A DNA stretch of 64,000 bases from Saprospiraceae bacterium (GCA_021739645.1 JAIPBL010000023.1:1-64000), one strand, 5' to 3'. Shown: positions 8,090 through 17,337, numbered from the stretch's first letter. Notes: generated from the letters alone by a model not told the origin. Translations and numbers: made by a program.

Positions 8090-10738
8090 TTACGGCTTCG
8101 GCGCCGGATCCGGAAACGAGGCATACATATTCGTCACCCGGTCGTCCTTTTCCCAGGCTTTGATACTGTCAATGATTTTCACAAGTTCGGCGTCCTTGGC
8201 TTTCATATCGGCCAGTTTGGTGGCGTCGCTTTCCGATTCGATTTTTCCTGCCACGGTAGCGTGGAGTTCGTTGATGCTTTTGGTAACCATGAATCGCATC
8301 CAAAACATATTGGCTTCGCTCATCGCAATGCTTTTGATATTGTTGGCAGTGCGCAGCATGGCGGCGGCATCCCCATTTTGGGCAAGTTTGACATAGTTTT
8401 GAACAAAGCCGACTTTGTTGAAGCCGGTCACTTTGTTGAATTTTTCTTCAAAAAAACCAAGTCGCTGCGGGTCGCCAGCTTCGTTGTACAGGCCTGCCAG
8501 AGCGAGGATGATGCCTTCATCGTCGTCTTTTTCCAGCTTCTTGGCGGTGGCCAATGCAGCCTCTTTGTCCAGTGCGAGCAGGGTTTCGAGTGCTGCCGAC
8601 ACCACCTTGATGGCCGGGTCGTTTTCCACGGCACGGGCGGCCAGCGGCGCCCATTTTTTATCTTCTGTGCCAGCCAACTTGCGGATGGCCGACTCCCGCA
8701 CATCGGAGTTCGGGTCTTTTTCCGCCAGCTTCGCAATTTGCGCGGTGTTCTTGTCATCCAGTACTTCATTCTCGATGGCAAAGAGGCGGAACAGCCAGAA
8801 CTTGTCGTTCAGTGCTTTCTTCACCACCGCTTTTGCTTCTGGCGTGTCGCTGTCCACAATTTGCCCCAGTGCCTTGATGCGGTGCACAAAGTTGGGCGCA
8901 TTTTCATACTGAAAAATGTACTCGTCCAAGCTTTTTTCGTCGTTGATATCAGCCAGCAAAACACCGTCACCATCAAATACGATGAGGTCTGGGTCTGTGT
9001 CGGAAGGAATCCGGAAGGTCTGCGTGCGCTGGTCAATCTGCACGTTTTGGCGTGTCTTCTTGCCATCGGCATAAACATCAATGGCGACTGGCAGCACGAA
9101 CACACCGGGCATTTCCTTGGCATCCTGCGTTTGTTCCACCATCACGATGGCCTCTTTGGTCTCGTCGTCATAGTCGTACTCTACATTCAGGGTTGGTTGG
9201 CCTTTATCAAAAAACCATTGGTTGAAAAACCAGTTGAGGTCTTCGCCAGTCACGTCCTCGAAGGCGAGGCGCAGCTCATCGGCCTCCACTTCCGTCAGGG
9301 CATTTCTCTTCAAATACGTTTGCAGAGCAGTAAAAAAAGCATCGTCGCCCACGTAGTTACGGAGCATGTGGAGTATCAGGCCGCCCTTGTTATAACTGTG
9401 TGGGTCGAACATGTCCTCTTTGTTGGCGTAGCCAAAATCAATGAGTGGGTGGATGCCCTGTGCCGCTGACTGCATGTAGCCGTTCAACTCTTGAAGACGG
9501 TGAAAGTCGGCCTCGTCCTTGCCGTGTTTTTGCTCCATCCATAGGTACTCGGAGTAGTTGGCGAAGCCCTCGTTCAGCGTGAGGTTCGACCAGCTTTCGC
9601 AGGTCACGTAGTCGCCAAACCAATGATGGAACATCTCGTGCGCAACGATGGACTCGTTCTGGCGGTTGTCAATCAGCTCCCGGGCTGTGCCCTGCATGAA
9701 TTCACCGAAAACAACTGCAGTCGTATTTTCCATGGCGCCGCTCACGTAATCCCTGACCACCACTTGCGAGAATTTTTGCCAAGGGTAGCTCACACCCAAT
9801 TTATCCGAAAAAAACTGGAGCATCTCCGGCGTGTAGGGGAAGATATCACGGGCATATTTTTCAAATTTCGGCTCCACGTAGTAGTCCACGGACTTTCCGT
9901 TCCAAGTGTCTTTCACCACAGCGAACTCGCCCACGGCGATCATTACAAGGTAAGGCGCATGAGGCATGTCCATTTTCCAGCTGTCAGTGCGGGTGCCGTC
10001 GGTGTTTTTTTTCGAGGAAACGAGGATGCCGTTCGAGAGCGTCTTGAAGCGGTCTTCAACAGTGAGCGTGATTTCATCGGTGGCCCGTTCGTTGGGTTTG
10101 TCAATGGTAGGGAACCAGCGGGAGTTGTTCTCGGTCTCACCCTGCGTCCATATTTGTTGGGGCTTGTCGCCATCCTCGCCACGTGGGTTGATAAAAAACA
10201 GGCCTTTGTCAGAAGTGATAGCGGCACTGCCGCCAGAGGCAGCAGGTGTGGCCGTGTAGTCAATGAAAAGCTTGTACTCCTGGTTCCGGTTGTAGGTTTT
10301 GCCGAGGTGGATAGTCACCTTGCTACTGTCGTAGTCGTACTTGAGCTGCTCGTTGCTGCCCTCGAAATTAATTTTGTGAAACTGGAAGCCTTTAGCATCG
10401 AGCACCACCTTGTCGGTTGGATAAAAATAGGGCTTCAAAGTGAGCGTGGCTTTTCCAATTACTTGCTCCTTGGTCCAGTCGAAGTGCAGGTCGAGCTTTG
10501 TGTGAAGCAGATCACTTTCCCGCTTGGCACTGGGGTTGTAGGTAGGCAGGATGAGGTCTGCAGACGAGTCCATTCCTTCCAAGGAAATGGGGTCGCCTTC
10601 GTACTCCGATGGAGCGGTGACGGTGAGGGTGTCAAGGTCAACGTACTCGGTTTCCGGCAGCATGATGGCCGAATATTTCTTTGGCGAACAGCTCCAAAGC
10701 AGGAATATCGCCAGCAACAAGAACAAGGATTTTTTCAT
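8090..10738 (-). CDS. M1 family aminopeptidase, lipoprotein
   Basis: About 882 residues from the ATG at 10738, which gives a lipoprotein signal ('LLAIFLLWSCSPKK', lipobox cysteine near residue 17). A further 15 upstream codons would spoil the signal. The M1 (gluzincin) hallmarks are the exopeptidase motif 'GAMENTT' near residue 333 and the zinc site 'HEMFHHWFGDYV...NEGFANY' around 362-385 (HExxH plus E). The first 200 residues form the usual N-terminal beta domain. The C-terminal 300 residues hold HEAT-like helices ('AKLAEKDPNSDVRESAIRKLAG'). By family it removes N-terminal residues from peptides, here probably in the periplasm or at the outer-membrane inner face. The stop codon directly abuts the inverted-repeat element. 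Confidence 0.93.
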   Translation of the reverse strand: MKKSLFLLLAIFLLWSCSPKKYSAIMLPETEYVDLDTLTVTAPSEYEGDPISLEGMDSSADLILPTYNPSAKRESDLLHTKLDLHFDWTKEQVIGKATLTLKPYFYPTDKVVLDAKGFQFHKINFEGSNEQLKYDYDSSKVTIHLGKTYNRNQEYKLFIDYTATPAASGGSAAITSDKGLFFINPRGEDGDKPQQIWTQGETENNSRWFPTIDKPNERATDEITLTVEDRFKTLSNGILVSSKKNTDGTRTDSWKMDMPHAPYLVMIAVGEFAVVKDTWNGKSVDYYVEPKFEKYARDIFPYTPEMLQFFSDKLGVSYPWQKFSQVVVRDYVSGAMENTTAVVFGEFMQGTARELIDNRQNESIVAHEMFHHWFGDYVTCESWSNLTLNEGFANYSEYLWMEQKHGKDEADFHRLQELNGYMQSAAQGIHPLIDFGYANKEDMFDPHSYNKGGLILHMLRNYVGDDAFFTALQTYLKRNALTEVEADELRLAFEDVTGEDLNWFFNQWFFDKGQPTLNVEYDYDDETKEAIVMVEQTQDAKEMPGVFVLPVAIDVYADGKKTRQNVQIDQRTQTFRIPSDTDPDLIVFDGDGVLLADINDEKSLDEYIFQYENAPNFVHRIKALGQIVDSDTPEAKAVVKKALNDKFWLFRLFAIENEVLDDKNTAQIAKLAEKDPNSDVRESAIRKLAGTEDKKWAPLAARAVENDPAIKVVSAALETLLALDKEAALATAKKLEKDDDEGIILALAGLYNEAGDPQRLGFFEEKFNKVTGFNKVGFVQNYVKLAQNGDAAAMLRTANNIKSIAMSEANMFWMRFMVTKSINELHATVAGKIESESDATKLADMKAKDAELVKIIDSIKAWEKDDRVTNMYASFPDPAPKP

Positions 10739-10867
10739 TGAAAATTTTTCTGTGAGGATTGAAAATATCGCCGTGAGAGTCACCGAGGGCGGCTATTAAA
10801 GGCGGGCAAAGATAAAAGAAAAGGGACTGATGAACGATCAATTTGAGTTGAAGTTTGACAGCCACAC

Positions 10868-10883
10868 TACCTAACATTAGGTA
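10868..10883. promoter_or_regulatory. Palindrome in the peptidase/feoA divergent gap (candidate operator)
   Basis: TACCTAACATTAGGTA is a perfect 7-bp inverted repeat with a 2-base centre, 150 bp upstream of feoA and 130 bp upstream of the peptidase. The CCTAA/TTAGG half sites resemble those of DtxR-type metal regulators, but in the opposite order. It is a candidate only. Confidence 0.35.
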
Positions 10884-10942
10884 TCGCTCCCCAATTTTTT
10901 GCTATTTTGACAAAAGTCACCTACGTTCTTAGCTGCCTACCC

Positions 10943-10950
10943 TACATTTG
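10943..10950 (+). promoter_or_regulatory. Putative -7 element of feoAB
   Basis: TACATTTG matches TAnnTTTG. It is followed immediately by a direct repeat, TCTAAA at 11-base spacing (TCTAAAATAAATCTAAA), which would lie over the transcription start and could be a regulator site. The leader to feoA would be about 75 nt. Confidence 0.45.
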
Positions 10951-11033
10951 TTTGTCTAAAATAAATCTAAATAGCGTTGAAAGCTGCGAGCCTCGTCTGA
11001 AACTCGCAACTTAAAACTCAAAACTTAGCCAAA

Positions 11034-11267
11034 ATGGCCAATTCCGTCATCCAACTAAAAGTAGGCAATGGTGGGCGCATCACGCACTTCACCGACGACT
11101 ACATCGCTGGCAAACTGATGAACATGGGCGTACTGCCTGGCAGTCGGTTGCGGGTTGTTCGCATCGCTCCGTTCAATGGCGGCTACTACCTCAAGGTGGA
11201 CGGCATGACCATCGTGCTGCGCAATGACGAGGCCAGCAATATCATGACAACCGTGGACGGTGATTGA
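11034..11267 (+). CDS. feoA: FeoA family ferrous iron transport protein
   Basis: A 77-residue protein with a single FeoA (SH3-like) domain and the normal length for the family. Typical features are 'KLMNMGVLPGSRLRVVRIAPF' and the closing 'GMTIVLRNDEASNIM'. FeoA is a small cytoplasmic partner of FeoB needed for ferrous iron uptake. It is the first gene of feoA-feoB. The 95-bp gap to feoB is occupied by an inverted repeat, unusually long for this operon. In many Bacteroidota FeoA and FeoB are fused; here they are separate. The palindrome and the direct repeat upstream suggest metal control. Confidence 0.93.
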   Translation: MANSVIQLKVGNGGRITHFTDDYIAGKLMNMGVLPGSRLRVVRIAPFNGGYYLKVDGMTIVLRNDEASNIMTTVDGD

Positions 11268-11272
11268 GTGAA

Positions 11273-11337
11273 TGGGCGATTGGGTTATTCGGGAAGTGCT
11301 AAAAATAGCTCAATATCCCAATAACACAATCACCAAC
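11273..11337. repeat. Hairpin repeat between feoA and feoB
   Basis: Left arm with GGGCGATTGGGTTATTCGGG (11275-11294); right arm with ATCCCAATAACACAATCACC (about 11316-11335). They are imperfect reverse complements with a central TAGC pairing. The polarity matches the other hairpin loci (G-rich arm first). In the transcript it could partly insulate feoB from feoA. Confidence 0.65.
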
Positions 11338-11362
11338 AACGATTCAGGACAGCGCATAAAGT

Positions 11363-13468
11363 ATGAACACCGTAGCACTTGCTGGAAACCCGAACAGCGG
11401 CAAATCTTCTATTTTCAACCAGCTCACCGGGCTACGGCAGAAGGTAGCCAACTTCCCCGGCGTCACCGTAGAAAAAAAGTCTGGAAAACTCCAACTGCCT
11501 GATGGCGAGGAAGTTGTGCTCGTGGACTTTCCCGGCGCCTACAGTCTTTACCCCAATTCCGAAGACGAACGGGTGGTACTCAACGTGCTCGCCAACCCCA
11601 ACTCCGAAAACTTCCCTGACGCCGTGGTCTATGTGGCCGATGTGACTGGCCTCGACAAGCATTTCCTGCTGTTGACCCAAATAAAAGACCTGGGGCTGCC
11701 CTGTGTACTTGCCTTGAACATGGCCGACACGGCGGAGCAGGAAGGCATCGTCGTCGACACCCAGCGGCTCTCCGAGTTTCTCCAAATGCCCGTCATCAAC
11801 GTCAGTGGACGCACCGGAGCGAACATGGACATATTAAAGGAGCACATTTCCGAACTTTTGCGGCAGGAGCGCAAAAAAAGCGCCGACCCACTCTACCAGC
11901 CGGGGCCGATGGAGGAAAACACCCTGGGCCAAGTGCAGCAATTGCTAGGCATTGAAAATCCATACCGGGCATTGCTCGTCGCCCACCACGCACTGAAATT
12001 GCCGTACCTGACATCAAAGGAAAAATCGGACGTAACGCATATTTGCGAGATGGAAGGCTTCAACGGCTTGCGCCTGCAAATCGTGGAAACGATGCGGCGC
12101 TTCGAGCTTTTTACGCCTGTTTTACAAAAAGCCATTGTAAAAAAAGCTGAAAAAACAACCCTGAGTGACCGCCTTGACGCCGTGCTCACCCATCCGACTT
12201 ATGCGCCTATCATCTTTTTTGGGGTCATGTTCGTGGTGTTCCAGGCCATGTTTTCCTGGGCCTCCTACCCGATGGACTGGATTGAGATGGGCTTCGGCTG
12301 GGCTGCCGAAACGCTGAAAGCGCAACTCCCCGCTGGCTGGTTCACCGACCTGCTCACCGAGGGTATCCTCTCTGGGCTGGGCGGCATCGTGGTTTTCGTT
12401 CCGCAAATAGCCATCCTGTTCCTGCTCGTCACGCTGCTCGAAGAAGTGGGCTACATGTCCCGAGCAGTGTTCATTTTCGATAAAATAATGCAGCAATTTG
12501 GGCTGAACGGGCGAAGCGTGGTGGCGCTCGTGTCTGGTGGTGCTTGCGCAATACCGGCCATCATGTCCACCCGCACCATCAGCAACTGGAAGGAGCGGCT
12601 CATCACCATCCTCGTCACGCCGCTCATCAGTTGCTCCGCAAGGATTCCCGTTTACACCGTGCTGATTGGTTTCGTCGTGCCTCCGAAACGGGTGCTGGGA
12701 CTTTTCAATGCACAGGGACTGGCCTTCATGGGATTGTACATGATGGGCATCGTGGCGGCACTCGGCTCGGCTTGGGTACTCAAAAAACTACTGAAATCGA
12801 GCGAGCCATCGTGGCTGATGATGCAGTTGCCGCCTTACCGCCTGCCCGTTTGGCGGAACGTCGGGATTACGATTTGGGAAAAAACATCGGCCTTCGTACT
12901 GGGGGCGGGCAAGGTCATTTTGGTGGCAAGCGTCATACTTTGGGGCTTGGCGAGCTATGGGCCTTCGGCCAAAATGGAGGCTGCGAAGACGGAGGCTACG
13001 CTCGTTGCGCAGCAAAAAAACCTCGACGAAACGGCCACGGGCAACCTCGTGGCGAGCTACGAAATCGAGGCGAGCTTCGCCGGGCACCTTGGCAAGTTCA
13101 TCGAGCCAGTGATTCGCCCACTGGGCTTTGATTGGAAAATCGGCATTGCACTCATCACCTCGTTTGCCGCACGGGAAGTTTTCGTCGCCACGATGGCCAC
13201 CATCTACAGCATCGGCAGTACCGACGACGAAGGCACCATCCACAACCGCCTCGCCCAAGCCCACAACCCGGAGACCGGGGAAAAGGTTTACACCGCAGCC
13301 ACGTCTGCTTCCCTCTTGGTTTTTTATGTTTTTGCGCTGCAATGCATGAGCACACTGGCTGTGGTACGCCGGGAGACGGGCACTTGGAAATGGCCGCTGG
13401 TGCAGTTCGGATTCATGGGCCTATTGGCTTATTTCGGCAGTTGGATAGCGTTTCAATTGTTAAGTTAA
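11363..13468 (+). CDS. feoB: Ferrous iron transport protein B
   Basis: A 701-residue inner-membrane transporter with the full FeoB plan. The N-terminal G domain has G1 'GNPNSGKSS' (residues 8-16), the G2-region threonine 'NFPGVTVEKK', G3 'DFPG' and G4 'NMAD'. A helical guanine-dissociation-inhibitor region lies about 170-265, followed by Gate domains with 'EEVGYMSRAVF' and 'SGGACAIPAIMSTRTI' and conserved transmembrane helices through the C-terminus. It takes up Fe2+ under GTP control with FeoA. The start at 11363 places G1 at the usual distance. An additional charged loop near residues 530-570 ('AKTEATLVAQQKNLDETATG') sits between membrane segments, as in other Bacteroidota FeoB. Confidence 0.97.
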   Translation: MNTVALAGNPNSGKSSIFNQLTGLRQKVANFPGVTVEKKSGKLQLPDGEEVVLVDFPGAYSLYPNSEDERVVLNVLANPNSENFPDAVVYVADVTGLDKHFLLLTQIKDLGLPCVLALNMADTAEQEGIVVDTQRLSEFLQMPVINVSGRTGANMDILKEHISELLRQERKKSADPLYQPGPMEENTLGQVQQLLGIENPYRALLVAHHALKLPYLTSKEKSDVTHICEMEGFNGLRLQIVETMRRFELFTPVLQKAIVKKAEKTTLSDRLDAVLTHPTYAPIIFFGVMFVVFQAMFSWASYPMDWIEMGFGWAAETLKAQLPAGWFTDLLTEGILSGLGGIVVFVPQIAILFLLVTLLEEVGYMSRAVFIFDKIMQQFGLNGRSVVALVSGGACAIPAIMSTRTISNWKERLITILVTPLISCSARIPVYTVLIGFVVPPKRVLGLFNAQGLAFMGLYMMGIVAALGSAWVLKKLLKSSEPSWLMMQLPPYRLPVWRNVGITIWEKTSAFVLGAGKVILVASVILWGLASYGPSAKMEAAKTEATLVAQQKNLDETATGNLVASYEIEASFAGHLGKFIEPVIRPLGFDWKIGIALITSFAAREVFVATMATIYSIGSTDDEGTIHNRLAQAHNPETGEKVYTAATSASLLVFYVFALQCMSTLAVVRRETGTWKWPLVQFGFMGLLAYFGSWIAFQLLS

Positions 13469-13556
13469 CCCGGTGCTGAGTGCCGTTTTTGGAAAAAAAA
13501 AACCGCTCGGGCTGCTTAAACTTTACAAGGAATCCTTACTTTCGTCATCTATGTTG

Positions 13557-13564
13557 TATCTTTG
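13557..13564 (+). promoter_or_regulatory. Putative -7 promoter element
   Basis: TATCTTTG, matching TAnnTTTG, 50 bp before the PLP enzyme ATG, in the 145-bp gap after feoB. Confidence 0.5.
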
Positions 13565-13613
13565 CAACACATTCGTTCGCTAAGAAGTACTGCACACAAA
13601 AGTTCGCTGGTCT

Positions 13614-14648
13614 ATGACTTATAACAGCATCTTGGATGCGATTGGGCGCACACCGCTCATTCGTCTCAACCGAATCACCCAGACCATTGCTCCCACTGTT
13701 TATGTAAAATGTGAAGGTTTCAACCCTGGCCAATCAGCCAAGGATCGCATTGCCTTGCACATGATTGAAGAAGCCGAGCGCACCGGTAGGTTGCACCCCG
13801 GTGGCACGCTCATTGAAGCTACCAGTGGCAACACAGGCTTCAGTCTTGCCATGTGTGCCGCTGTGAAGGGGTACAAATGTGTACTGACGCTCACCAGCAA
13901 AGTTTCGAGGGAGAAAATTGACTGCCTACAAGCCATGGGCGCCGAGGTCATTATTTGCCCGAAAGAGGCAAAGCCCGAGGACCCTCGCTCCTACTACAAG
14001 GTGGCCGAGCGCAAGGCACGGGAAATCCCCAACTCGTTGTACATCAACCAGAATTTCAATACGGAGAACGCTCGTGCGCACTACCTGACCACTGGTCCCG
14101 AATTGTGGGAGCAGACCGAGGGTAAAATCACGGCACTCATTGCCAGTGCTGGCACAGGCGGCACTTTGAGTGGCACGGCGCAGTACCTTAAGGAGCAAAA
14201 CCCGAATATCCGTGTCATCGGTGTGGACGCTTACGGCTCTGCCTTGCAGAAGTACCACGAAACCGGGGAATACGACACCCGTGAAATTTACAGCTACGAA
14301 ATAGAGGGTACTGGCAAGAACATCATCCCTGCCAACTGCAATTTTGAGCTAATTGACAAATTCGTAAAAGTGACCGACCGGGAAAGCGCCCTCCGCACCC
14401 GTGAACTGGCGCTGATGGAAGGCATTTTCGCTGGCTACTCCAGCGGGGCAGGCATTCAGGCGCTGCTGCAAATACAGCACGAGTTCACAAAAGATGACGT
14501 GGTGGTACTCATCCTGCCCGACCACGGCGCCAAGTACCTCGGCAAGGTCTTCAATGACCAGTGGATGGAATCCAAGGGCTTCCTAACCGATGTTTACGAA
14601 GAAATGGAAGAGCCGCTGCCACTGCCAGCATTTATTTCAAGTATTTGA
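13614..14648 (+). CDS. PLP-dependent cystathionine beta-synthase / cysteine synthase-type enzyme
   Basis: A 344-residue fold-type II PLP enzyme. The PLP lysine lies in 'SAKDRIALHMIEEAE'. The substrate loop is 'EATSGNTGFSLAM' and the phosphate-binding loop is 'SAGTGGTLSG'. 'GTGKNIIPANC' and 'GYSSGAG' follow. Similarity to the catalytic core of cystathionine beta-synthase (spacing, 'EDAER'-like helix, 'EGTGKNIIP' in place of 'EGIGYDFIP') favours CBS activity, homocysteine + serine to cystathionine, over O-acetylserine sulfhydrylase. The C-terminal CBS regulatory pair is absent, as in many bacterial forms. It is a monocistronic unit, with a promoter element upstream and a strong bidirectional terminator downstream. 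Which of the two reactions is used cannot be settled from sequence alone. Confidence 0.85.
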   Translation: MTYNSILDAIGRTPLIRLNRITQTIAPTVYVKCEGFNPGQSAKDRIALHMIEEAERTGRLHPGGTLIEATSGNTGFSLAMCAAVKGYKCVLTLTSKVSREKIDCLQAMGAEVIICPKEAKPEDPRSYYKVAERKAREIPNSLYINQNFNTENARAHYLTTGPELWEQTEGKITALIASAGTGGTLSGTAQYLKEQNPNIRVIGVDAYGSALQKYHETGEYDTREIYSYEIEGTGKNIIPANCNFELIDKFVKVTDRESALRTRELALMEGIFAGYSSGAGIQALLQIQHEFTKDDVVVLILPDHGAKYLGKVFNDQWMESKGFLTDVYEEMEEPLPLPAFISSI

Positions 14649-14664
14649 CAATCAATATTTTAGC

Positions 14665-14709
14665 ATAAAAAAGCCGCTTCGGATTCTGTATCTCGAAGCG
14701 GCTTTTTAG
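14665..14709. terminator. Bidirectional rho-independent terminator
   Basis: Perfect stem AAGCCGCTTCG / CGAAGCGGCTT with a 12-base loop, A-run before and TTTTT after. It separates the convergent PLP enzyme gene and the membrane protein gene. Confidence 0.93.
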
Positions 14710-14728
14710 TTGGAACAACGGGACTTTG

Positions 14729-15517
14729 TTACCCAATCAAATGCTGCTCAATCCCCGCCCCCTCACTGGGTTCTTCGTTCAGCTTGGTCATATCGGCGAA
14801 GGCAGCGTAAATCATGCAATAGGCGGCTGGGAGGGTTGCCAAGATGCCGACGCACAATAGCAAAATGCCGCCGACCATGATTAGCCCAACCACAAACGTA
14901 AAGAGGAAGTACATGAGCCAATGCTTGGTCAACAGCCTTCGGCTGGCTTCCATGGCATCCCAAAATTCCAGCTTGAAAAAGGCAATGAAAAGGAAGGTCC
15001 AGGCATAGGCGATACTCAAAAACGTAGCTGGCAGCAACAACAGAAAGGACCAAAACGGCGGAAAATCTGGGAAACCTGGCGGCGGCGTACCGGGGTTTTG
15101 CACCACTTCCATGTACCATTCCACCCATCCCGATTTATAGATTAGGTAACCGAAGGGTATCAAACAGACACCGATGATAAGTCCCATGACCAAGGCAGCC
15201 AGGGCCAGCTGTACCGTGAAGTCAAACCCCTTGAAAAAAGTAGCAAAATCGGGGCGTTCTCCTCGGGCCAACTTATTTGCAAAAAGGTACATGCCTACCG
15301 TGAGGGCGGGAGAGACCACCAATTGATTGGCAAAACTGCCAACAATCGGGATTAGGCCGATAACACTGACGAGAATCAAAAAAATGACCGCAAAGCCAAT
15401 GAAACTGCCCATGTCCTTCTGAAATATCTCGAAACCACGGCTGATGTAGTCGCCAAACTTGAACTCACTTGGTTCGCTGAGAATTCTTTCAATCCTTGCT
15501 TTTGGTTCTTCTGACAT
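14729..15517 (-). CDS. Integral membrane protein, DUF4013-like
   Basis: A 262-residue protein with a cytoplasmic N-terminal 25 residues ('SEFKFGDYISRGFEIFQKDM') and about five or six hydrophobic segments (about 35-60, 65-85, 105-130, 160-185, 205-235). The plan of an amphipathic N-terminal helix followed by repeated membrane hairpins with 'FKGFD' and 'DAMEASRRLLTKHW' motifs is that of small YesL/DUF4013/DUF975-like integral membrane proteins. No catalytic residues are apparent and the function is unknown. It is transcribed alone and is divergent from nadB (147-bp gap). Confidence 0.7.
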   Translation of the reverse strand: MSEEPKARIERILSEPSEFKFGDYISRGFEIFQKDMGSFIGFAVIFLILVSVIGLIPIVGSFANQLVVSPALTVGMYLFANKLARGERPDFATFFKGFDFTVQLALAALVMGLIIGVCLIPFGYLIYKSGWVEWYMEVVQNPGTPPPGFPDFPPFWSFLLLLPATFLSIAYAWTFLFIAFFKLEFWDAMEASRRLLTKHWLMYFLFTFVVGLIMVGGILLLCVGILATLPAAYCMIYAAFADMTKLNEEPSEGAGIEQHLIG

Positions 15518-15634
15518 GTTTGTATTTGTTTTGGTGAAAAATCTGCAGCCAAAAGTAGGTCAAGGGTTTTGAAAATCAAAAGTTGCTTTGCAAACAGGTA
15601 TTTTTTCCAATCACAGTTTTGCACCAATGCTGCT

Positions 15635-15642
15635 TAACTTTG
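15635..15642 (+). promoter_or_regulatory. Putative -7 promoter element of nadB
   Basis: TAACTTTG matches TAnnTTTG and lies 22 bp before the nadB ATG, so the leader would be very short. Confidence 0.5.
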
Positions 15643-15664
15643 CGACCTGATTAAAAAACCCAAC

Positions 15665-17269
15665 ATGATTCAAAGCGACATACTCGTCCTTGGTTCCGGC
15701 ATTGCCGGGCTCACATTTGCCCTCAAAATAGCAAAAGAGCGGCCCGACCTCAAGGTGACCGTGCTCACCAAAACCAACGAAACCGAAAGCAATACCCGCT
15801 ACGCCCAAGGCGGCGTGGCTGCCGTTTGGGACTTCAAAACGGACAGCTACCAGAAGCATATCGAAGACACGCTCATCGCTGGTGACGGGCTTTGCGACCC
15901 TAAAATCGTGGAAATCGTGGTGAAGGAAGGCCCGGAGCGGGTACAGGAAATCATTGACTGGGGCGCCCGTTTTGACAAAAACAAAACCGAAAACTACGAC
16001 CTCGCCAAAGAAGGTGGCCACAGCGAAAACCGCATCCTGCACTACAAAGACCTCACCGGCTGGGAAATGCAGCGAACCCTCAGCGAGCAAGCCGACTTAT
16101 CGCCCAACATCACCGTTTTGGAGCACTACTTCGCCATTGACGTCATCACGCAGCACCACCTCGGCCACACCGTGACCCGGGTGACGCCCGACATCGAGTG
16201 TTACGGCGCCTACGCCCTGAACAAGCAGACCGGCGAAATGGAGACGCTGCTGGCCAAGGTGACGGTGCTGGCCACGGGCGGCGCTGGCCAAGTTTACCGC
16301 AACACCACCAACCCCGTTATCGCCAGCGGCGACGGCATGGCGATGGTGTATCGGGCGAAGGGCCGCATCCAGAACATGGAGTTCGTACAGTTCCACCCGA
16401 CGGCGTTGTACAATCCGGCGGGTGACAATCCAGCTTTCCTCGTCTCGGAAGCGGTGCGAGGTTTTGGGGCAGTTTTGAAGACGCCACAGGGCGAGGAGTT
16501 CATGAAAAAATACGACGAGCGGGGCAGCCTCGCCCCCCGTGACATCGTGGCGAGGGCCATTGACCGGGAGATGAAAATACAGGGTGCAGAGTACATGTGC
16601 CTCGATTGCCGCCACCTCGACAAGGAGGGTTTCGTGGCGCATTTCCCCACCATTTACGAAAAGTGCCTGAGCATCGGCATTGACCCGATGAAGGACATGA
16701 TACCCGTGACGCCCGCTTGCCACTACATGTGTGGCGGTATCCACACCGACGAAATGGGGCGAACCAGCATCCAGCGACTCTACGCCGCTGGGGAGTGTAC
16801 TTGCACGGGCCTCCACGGCGCCAACCGCCTCGCCTCCAACTCCCTGCTGGAAGCAATGGTATTTGCCCACCGCATCTACCTCGAAGTGCGGGAGAAAATT
16901 GACGGCATCGCCATGCCAAGCGCCGCCATCCCCGACTGGAACGCACAGGGAACGATGGACCCACAGGAGTTGATTTTGATTACCCAAAGCATCAAGGAAC
17001 TGAAAGATGTGATGAGCTATTACGTCGGCATTGTGCGCAGCAACGAACGCCTCAAACGGGCCAGCGACCGCCTCTACCTGCTGTACAAAGAGACAGAGGA
17101 ACTGTACAACAAAACCACCATTTCCCCGCAACTTTGTGAGCTTCGCAACCTCATCACCATCGCCTACCTCATCACCCGCTCGGCAGCCATGCGGCGGGAA
17201 AGCCGGGGGCTGCATTTCACCACCGATTTCCCGGAGGAGCTTGATTTTATTGATTTAATGCTTCTTTGA
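15665..17269 (+). CDS. nadB: L-aspartate oxidase
   Basis: A 534-residue FAD enzyme of normal length. It has the N-terminal dinucleotide motif 'LVLGSGIAGLTFA' (residues 6-18), 'SNTRYAQGGVAAVW', 'KEGGHSENRILHYKDLTGWEMQ', the active-site segment 'FHPTALYNP', 'ACHYMCGGIHTDEMGRTS' and 'GLHGANRLASNSLLEA'. These separate NadB from succinate dehydrogenase flavoproteins. It oxidises L-aspartate to iminoaspartate, which NadA condenses with dihydroxyacetone phosphate to quinolinate in de novo NAD synthesis. nadA and nadC are not in the window. The C-terminal helical domain ends in '...MRRESRGLHFTTDFPE'. Confidence 0.97.
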   Translation: MIQSDILVLGSGIAGLTFALKIAKERPDLKVTVLTKTNETESNTRYAQGGVAAVWDFKTDSYQKHIEDTLIAGDGLCDPKIVEIVVKEGPERVQEIIDWGARFDKNKTENYDLAKEGGHSENRILHYKDLTGWEMQRTLSEQADLSPNITVLEHYFAIDVITQHHLGHTVTRVTPDIECYGAYALNKQTGEMETLLAKVTVLATGGAGQVYRNTTNPVIASGDGMAMVYRAKGRIQNMEFVQFHPTALYNPAGDNPAFLVSEAVRGFGAVLKTPQGEEFMKKYDERGSLAPRDIVARAIDREMKIQGAEYMCLDCRHLDKEGFVAHFPTIYEKCLSIGIDPMKDMIPVTPACHYMCGGIHTDEMGRTSIQRLYAAGECTCTGLHGANRLASNSLLEAMVFAHRIYLEVREKIDGIAMPSAAIPDWNAQGTMDPQELILITQSIKELKDVMSYYVGIVRSNERLKRASDRLYLLYKETEELYNKTTISPQLCELRNLITIAYLITRSAAMRRESRGLHFTTDFPEELDFIDLMLL

Positions 17270-17302
17270 AGAGGGTGAGAGCGGTGAGAGGGTGAGCGGT
17301 GG
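17270..17302 (+). repeat. Single-arm GGTGAGAG tandem repeat
   Basis: Degenerate units GGTGAGAG / CGGTGAGAG / GGTGAGCGG follow directly on the nadB stop codon. They look like one G-rich arm of the hairpin family without a matching C-rich arm. The unit resembles that of the full hairpin at 22462-22545. Confidence 0.55.
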
Positions 17303-17337
17303 CAATTGTTTGATTTTGAAAACCATTTTTACCAAAA

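Noticed and set aside
8261-9469. Plus-strand frame of 402 codons
   Set aside because: Antisense to the M1 peptidase gene, which has clear catalytic motifs; the plus-strand product has no recognisable features.
16097-17215. Minus-strand frame of 372 codons opposite nadB
   Set aside because: nadB has all family motifs; the antisense frame is His/Val-rich without domains.
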